DNA from: Muribaculaceae bacterium
Lineage (GTDB): Bacteria > Bacteroidota > Bacteroidia > Bacteroidales > Muribaculaceae
NCBI GenBank assembly: GCA_017545095.1
Contig: JAFYCU010000150.1
Span: 1 to 26,763 of the forward strand
DNA length: 26,763 nucleotides
Reading direction: 5' to 3'
Shown: positions 23,793 to 26,763 of the stretch, piece after piece
Layout: each line of letters starts with the position of its first letter
How positions within the stretch are numbered: position 1 is the stretch's first letter
The notes under the pieces: generated by a model
Told to the model about the DNA's origin: nothing
The model's input: only the letters and a program-made list of their open reading frames with translations
The model's database searches: none
Program-made: the position numbers and the translations under genes

Positions 23793-23800
23793 TATCTTTG
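23793..23800 (+). promoter_or_regulatory. Bacteroidetes -7 box (TATCTTTG)
   Basis: TATCTTTG in an AT-rich spacer gives a leader of about 100 nt before the ATG at 23910. No clear TTTG lies at the expected upstream distance. I see no gene in the rest of the spacer 23673-23909. Confidence 0.6.
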
Positions 23801-23909
23801 CTGCGAATTTTATGACAGAAACGCTTGAAGTGAGTTTCAATGTGAATTATGCAGTTCAGGCGAATTATACTAATTTTTATATAAGAAACAAGTAAAAAAC
23901 AAAAAGAAA

Positions 23910-24836
23910 ATGAACAAGAAACAATTCTCTTTACGCCATCTGCTGATGGCTTTTGGGTGTGGAATGCTACTGGTGGGCGGTGTGTCGCTCATGGCTCCTC
24001 ACCGTGTGTCGAGCGGCGTTTACGGTGATGTGAACGGCGACGGCGTGGTGGATGTCGACGACTTGAACGAGGTCATCAACGTGATGCTTGGCAAGCCCCA
24101 TGGTGGCAACCACGATGGCAACACCTTTACCGTGAACGGCGTCACGTTCAACATGGTGTCCGTTGAGGGCGGCACGTTTATGATGGGTGCGACCCAGGAG
24201 CAGCTCGGTGATGCCGACAGCGATGAGAAGCCTGCCCATCGAGTGACGCTGAGCAGCTACAGCATCGGCGAGACCGAGGTGACGCAGGAACTGTGGCAGG
24301 CGGTGATGGGCGATAACCCGAGCCACTTCACGGGCAACCTGCAACGCCCGGTGGAGCAGGTGAGCTGGAACGACTGCCAGGAGTTCATCACCAAGCTGAA
24401 CGCGCTCACGGGCGAGCACTTCCGCCTGCCCACCGAGGCCGAATGGGAGTATGCCGCACGCGGAGGAAACAAGAGCCAGGGCTACAAGTATGCTGGGAGC
24501 AACGCCCTCAGCCAAGTGGGATGGTATGAATTCAATGCCGAAGACGTGGGCGAAGACAGTCCCGACTATGGCACGCACGCGGTTGCCACTAAAGCTCCGA
24601 ACGAGCTGGGTCTCTACGACATGAGCGGCAACGTGTGGGAGCGGTGTAGCGACTGGCACAGCTACACTTACTACGATGAATCGCCTGAAATGAATCCCCA
24701 AGGGCCTTCTACGGGTTCCTATCGAGTGGCACGTGGTGGTGCTTGGGACTATCAGGCTTCTCGCTGCCGTGTATCGTACCGTCACCGCGCCGGGTCTGAC
24801 GGGGGACACAACGTAGGCCTGCGCTTAGCGCGGTAG
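23910..24836 (+). CDS. SUMF1/FGE-fold protein with N-terminal dockerin-like module
   Basis: A 308-residue exported protein. Residues 1-34 are a signal peptide or membrane anchor. Residues 38-62 are a single dockerin-like half (GDVNGDGVVDVDDLNEVINV), unusually at the N-terminus. The rest is a formylglycine-generating-enzyme (SUMF1) domain: NMVSVEGGTFMMGAT, IGETEVTQELWQAVMG, RPVEQVSWNDCQEF, RLPTEAEWEYAARGG, GLYDMSGNVWERCSDW, VARGGAWD. True aerobic FGE has two cysteines five residues apart near the end. Here one Cys is present (SRCRVSYRHR) but Arg stands at the second position, so sulfatase activation is unlikely. A structural or ligand-binding role is more probable. Confidence 0.87.
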   Translation: MNKKQFSLRHLLMAFGCGMLLVGGVSLMAPHRVSSGVYGDVNGDGVVDVDDLNEVINVMLGKPHGGNHDGNTFTVNGVTFNMVSVEGGTFMMGATQEQLGDADSDEKPAHRVTLSSYSIGETEVTQELWQAVMGDNPSHFTGNLQRPVEQVSWNDCQEFITKLNALTGEHFRLPTEAEWEYAARGGNKSQGYKYAGSNALSQVGWYEFNAEDVGEDSPDYGTHAVATKAPNELGLYDMSGNVWERCSDWHSYTYYDESPEMNPQGPSTGSYRVARGGAWDYQASRCRVSYRHRAGSDGGHNVGLRLAR

Positions 24837-24882
24837 TGTGTTTTTCTGCATCAAGAACGGGAAAGAGTGTGAAGTCCACTGT

Positions 24883-24919
24883 AAAGCTCCCCCTTTAAGT
24901 TGGATAGAGGGGGAGCTTT
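24883..24919. terminator. Perfect 12-bp hairpin after the SUMF1-fold gene
   Basis: AAAGCTCCCCCT (24883-24894) pairs perfectly with AGGGGGAGCTTT (24908-24919) around a 13-base loop. The UUU at the 3' side is part of the stem. It is a likely terminator, and also resembles the C-rich palindromic element at 21033-21120. Confidence 0.7.
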
Positions 24920-25029
24920 GCCGCTCTCATAGTAAACCCCCCCATCTTATTGCCCACGCTGTTTGACAAAATCCTACAGCATTAATAAATTTTAACTAAA
25001 TAATGTTGCGGATTATGGTTTACTGTTTG

Positions 25030-25037
25030 TAACTTTG
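25030..25037 (+). promoter_or_regulatory. Bacteroidetes -7 box (TAACTTTG) of a lost gene
   Basis: TAACTTTG fits the consensus; a partial upstream TTG (25006-25008) is 21 bases away. It would give a leader of about 70 nt before the ATGAAAAA at 25114, a normal layout for a Bacteroidales secreted protein, but what follows is only a dockerin remnant. Confidence 0.55.
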
Positions 25038-25113
25038 CTGCGAAACGCCTTTTGTGCTTGTTGTTTTGCTAAACAACTGAACACATTCATTAACCCCATA
25101 AACGATAACCGCT

Positions 25114-25199
25114 ATGAAAAAGCCGACGTGGACAACAGCGGCGGCGTGGATGTGGACGACCTGAACATCATCATCAACATCATGCTCGGCAAAGCGTGA
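25114..25199 (+). pseudogene. Relic: start of a secreted-protein gene joined to a dockerin tail
   Basis: The ATGAAAAA start typical of signal peptides is joined within a few bases to a dockerin C-terminus in another frame. Read from 25113 (TAT), the frame gives YEKADVDNSGGVDVDDLN followed by IIINIMLGKA and TGA at 25197-25199, a complete second half of a dockerin-like module. From the ATG itself the frame stops after 16 codons. The simplest reading is one deletion that removed nearly the whole coding body of a dockerin-tailed exported protein while sparing promoter, leader and tail. Confidence 0.65.
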
Positions 25200-25279
25200 T
25201 AAGGCGGCGACTACTCGTTTCCTTGCCTTCGCCATCTGCTTTTTTTTGTTAATTTTAGTGTGCGTGGTTGAAATAGTAG
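25200..25279. other. Spacer with a T-run after the dockerin relic
   Basis: A short GGCGA/TCGCC pairing (25206-25210 with 25229-25233) is followed by a run of eight T at 25240-25247. This could be the terminator of the lost gene, but the stem is only 5 bp. Nothing else is recognised before the promoter box at 25280. Confidence 0.35.
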
Positions 25280-25287
25280 TATTTTTG
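25280..25287 (+). promoter_or_regulatory. Bacteroidetes -7 box (TATTTTTG)
   Basis: TATTTTTG followed by CAAA, 45 bases before the ATG of the M3 peptidase gene at 25333. No clear -33 TTTG at the usual spacing. Confidence 0.6.
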
Positions 25288-25332
25288 CAAATTGAATGAA
25301 AAATCAAAACCTCATAATCAACTAAACGAAAG

Positions 25333-26763
25333 ATGAAGACATTGATGACAATTCTGGGCGTTTCGGTGGCAGCGGTGCTGGCATCGGCCTTGCTGCTGCT
25401 CACGTCGTGCGACAAGGGCGGCAAAAACAATCCCTTGTTGGAGAAGAGTACGTTGCCCTATGGTGCGCCTGATTTCAGCAAAATCAAGGCTGCCGACTAT
25501 CTGCCCGCCTTCGAGGCCGCTATCAAGCAGAAACGTACGGAGATTGACTCCATCACCGCCAACAGCGACTCGGCCACGTTCGAGAACACCATTCTCGCCT
25601 ACGCCGAAAGCGGCCAGCAGCTCGAGCGCGTGAGCCGCGTGTTCTTTGCCCTCGTCGAGGCCGACAAGACTCCCGAAATCGGTGAAGTGGAGAAGAAGGT
25701 GCAGCCCATGCTCACCGACCTGGAGAATGAAATCGCGTTCAACAAGGACCTCTTTGCCCGCATCCGCGTGGTGCACGACCGCGACTCGGCAAAGCTCGAG
25801 GGCGAGGATAAGAAACTCACCGAAGAGATTTACAAGGAGTTTGTGCTCAACGGTGCACTGCTCAACGACGAGCAGATGAAACGCATGAAGGAAATCAACA
25901 AGCAAATCACCGACCTGCAGCAAAAATGGGGTGACATGGTGCCCGAGGCCACCAACGAGGCCGTGGTGTGGGTCGACAGCAAGGAGAAGCTGGCTGGACT
26001 TAGTGCCGCCGACTTGGAGCAGTGTGCCAAGGATGCCGAGAGTCTGGGCAAGAAGGCCCCCTATGCCATCGTGATTGTGAACACCACGCAGCAGCCGCTG
26101 CTGGCAAGCCTCGACAACCGCGACCTGCGCAAGCAAGTCTATGAGGCCTCGGTGAAGCGCTGCGACGGCACCGGCAAGTACAACACCTATCCGCTGGTGG
26201 TAGAAATCGCCAAGCTCCGTGCCGAAAAGGCCGAACTGATGGGCTACAAGAACTATGCCGCCTACTCGCTCGAGAAGACCATGGCCAAGACACCCGACAA
26301 CGTGTACGCCTTCCTCACGAAACTCATCAGCGAGTACCGGCCCAAAGCCGACACCGAGACCAAGGAAATCGAGGAATATGCCCGCAAGACGATGGGCCCC
26401 GACTTCAAGCTCGAGCCCTACGACCGCTTCTACTACTCGGCCAAGATGAAAAAGGAGATGCTCAACGTGTCGGATGACGAGGTGAAGCCCTACTTCAACG
26501 TCGACAGTGTGCTTATCAACGGCGTGTTCTATGCCGCCAACCGCGTGTATGGCCTCTCGTTCAAGGAGCGCACCGACATCCCGGTCTATCACCCCGACGT
26601 GCGCGTGTTTGAGGTGACCGACAAAGAGGGCAAGCCCAAGGCATTGTTCTATTGCGACTACTTCCGCCGTCCCACCAAGCGCGGCGGAGCCTGGATGGAC
26701 GAGTTTGCCAAGCAGAGCCGTCTGCGCGACCAGCTCTCGGTGGTGTATAACGTGTGCAACAAC
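25333..26763 (+). CDS. M3-family metallopeptidase (peptidyl-dipeptidase Dcp-like) lipoprotein, 3' end outside window
   Basis: The first 477 codons of a gene that runs off the right edge. A lipoprotein signal peptide (LLLLTSC, Cys26) is followed by the long helical N-terminal half of an M3A oligopeptidase. Marks include FENTILAYAESGQQLERVSRVF, KINKQITDLQQKWG-like helix sequence near 190, LDNRDLRKQVYEASVKR, LRAEKAELMGYKNYAAYSLE, and VYHPDVRVFEV followed by ALFYCDYFRRPTKRGGAWMD just before the catalytic region. The zinc HExxH site would lie beyond the window and cannot be checked. It probably cleaves peptides, often C-terminal dipeptides, in the periplasm. The start ATG at 25333 directly precedes the signal peptide. 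It lies about 130 bases after the dockerin relic and has its own promoter box. Confidence 0.9.
   Translation, partial: MKTLMTILGVSVAAVLASALLLLTSCDKGGKNNPLLEKSTLPYGAPDFSKIKAADYLPAFEAAIKQKRTEIDSITANSDSATFENTILAYAESGQQLERVSRVFFALVEADKTPEIGEVEKKVQPMLTDLENEIAFNKDLFARIRVVHDRDSAKLEGEDKKLTEEIYKEFVLNGALLNDEQMKRMKEINKQITDLQQKWGDMVPEATNEAVVWVDSKEKLAGLSAADLEQCAKDAESLGKKAPYAIVIVNTTQQPLLASLDNRDLRKQVYEASVKRCDGTGKYNTYPLVVEIAKLRAEKAELMGYKNYAAYSLEKTMAKTPDNVYAFLTKLISEYRPKADTETKEIEEYARKTMGPDFKLEPYDRFYYSAKMKKEMLNVSDDEVKPYFNVDSVLINGVFYAANRVYGLSFKERTDIPVYHPDVRVFEVTDKEGKPKALFYCDYFRRPTKRGGAWMDEFAKQSRLRDQLSVVYNVCNN

Noticed and set aside
1..26763. tRNA, rRNA, CRISPR array, intact insertion sequence
   Set aside because: I looked for them by eye and found no convincing case. 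Short tandem repeats at 21160-21235 lack the spacer-repeat layout of CRISPR.

Overview
The window looks like a chromosomal segment of a fairly GC-rich member of the order Bacteroidales, most likely a Muribaculaceae- or Prevotella-like gut bacterium. The evidence is the Bacteroidetes-type promoter boxes (TAnnTTTG, in places with an upstream TTTG), weak ribosome-binding sites, many lipoproteins with a Cys-ending signal peptide, dockerin-like tails of the GDVNxDGxVDVDDLN type, and an LpxB gene, which implies a Gram-negative outer membrane. I see no rRNA, tRNA, CRISPR array or intact insertion sequence.

Region 1 (1-3673) is an accessory-looking paralogue array. The cut-off tail of one WG-repeat-like protein gene is followed by a complete near-identical copy exactly 1013 bp further on. 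Each copy is followed by the same imperfect palindrome and a Bacteroidetes promoter box. Next come two paralogous two-lobed retropepsin-like proteins on either side of a conserved protein of unknown function. A strong hairpin terminator closes the block. Region 2 (3674-4042) is an AT-rich spacer that may encode a 34-residue single-pass membrane peptide.

Region 3 (4043-9906) is a two-gene operon for an AddAB-type double-strand-break repair helicase-nuclease, with AddB-like and AddA-like subunits overlapping by ATGA. Region 4 (9936-13394, minus strand) holds three tandem paralogous exported proteins. They sit behind a 48-codon relic of an Rpn/PD-(D/E)XK transposase-like gene whose promoter still looks intact. 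Region 5 is miaA (13513-14412), divergent from that operon, and then a large secreted GHL10/YngK-type glycoside hydrolase-like protein with a C-terminal dockerin-like module (14588-17980).

Region 6 (18074-19483, minus) is a beta-helix lipoprotein divergent from lpxB. LpxB is followed by a small HExxH membrane protein, an HD-domain protein, a MmcQ/YjbR protein and a PBP4-type D-Ala-D-Ala carboxypeptidase (19581-23672), a run biased towards the cell envelope. Region 7 (23910-26763) has a SUMF1/FGE-fold protein with an N-terminal dockerin-like module, a promoter-bearing relic of a dockerin-tailed secreted protein, and the 5' part of a lipoprotein M3 peptidase (Dcp-like) that runs off the window.

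The most notable points are the palindrome-linked paralogue array with bilobal retropepsins at the left end, and two separate relics (13248-13394 and 25114-25199) in which the two ends of a gene have been joined by loss of the middle while the promoter survives.
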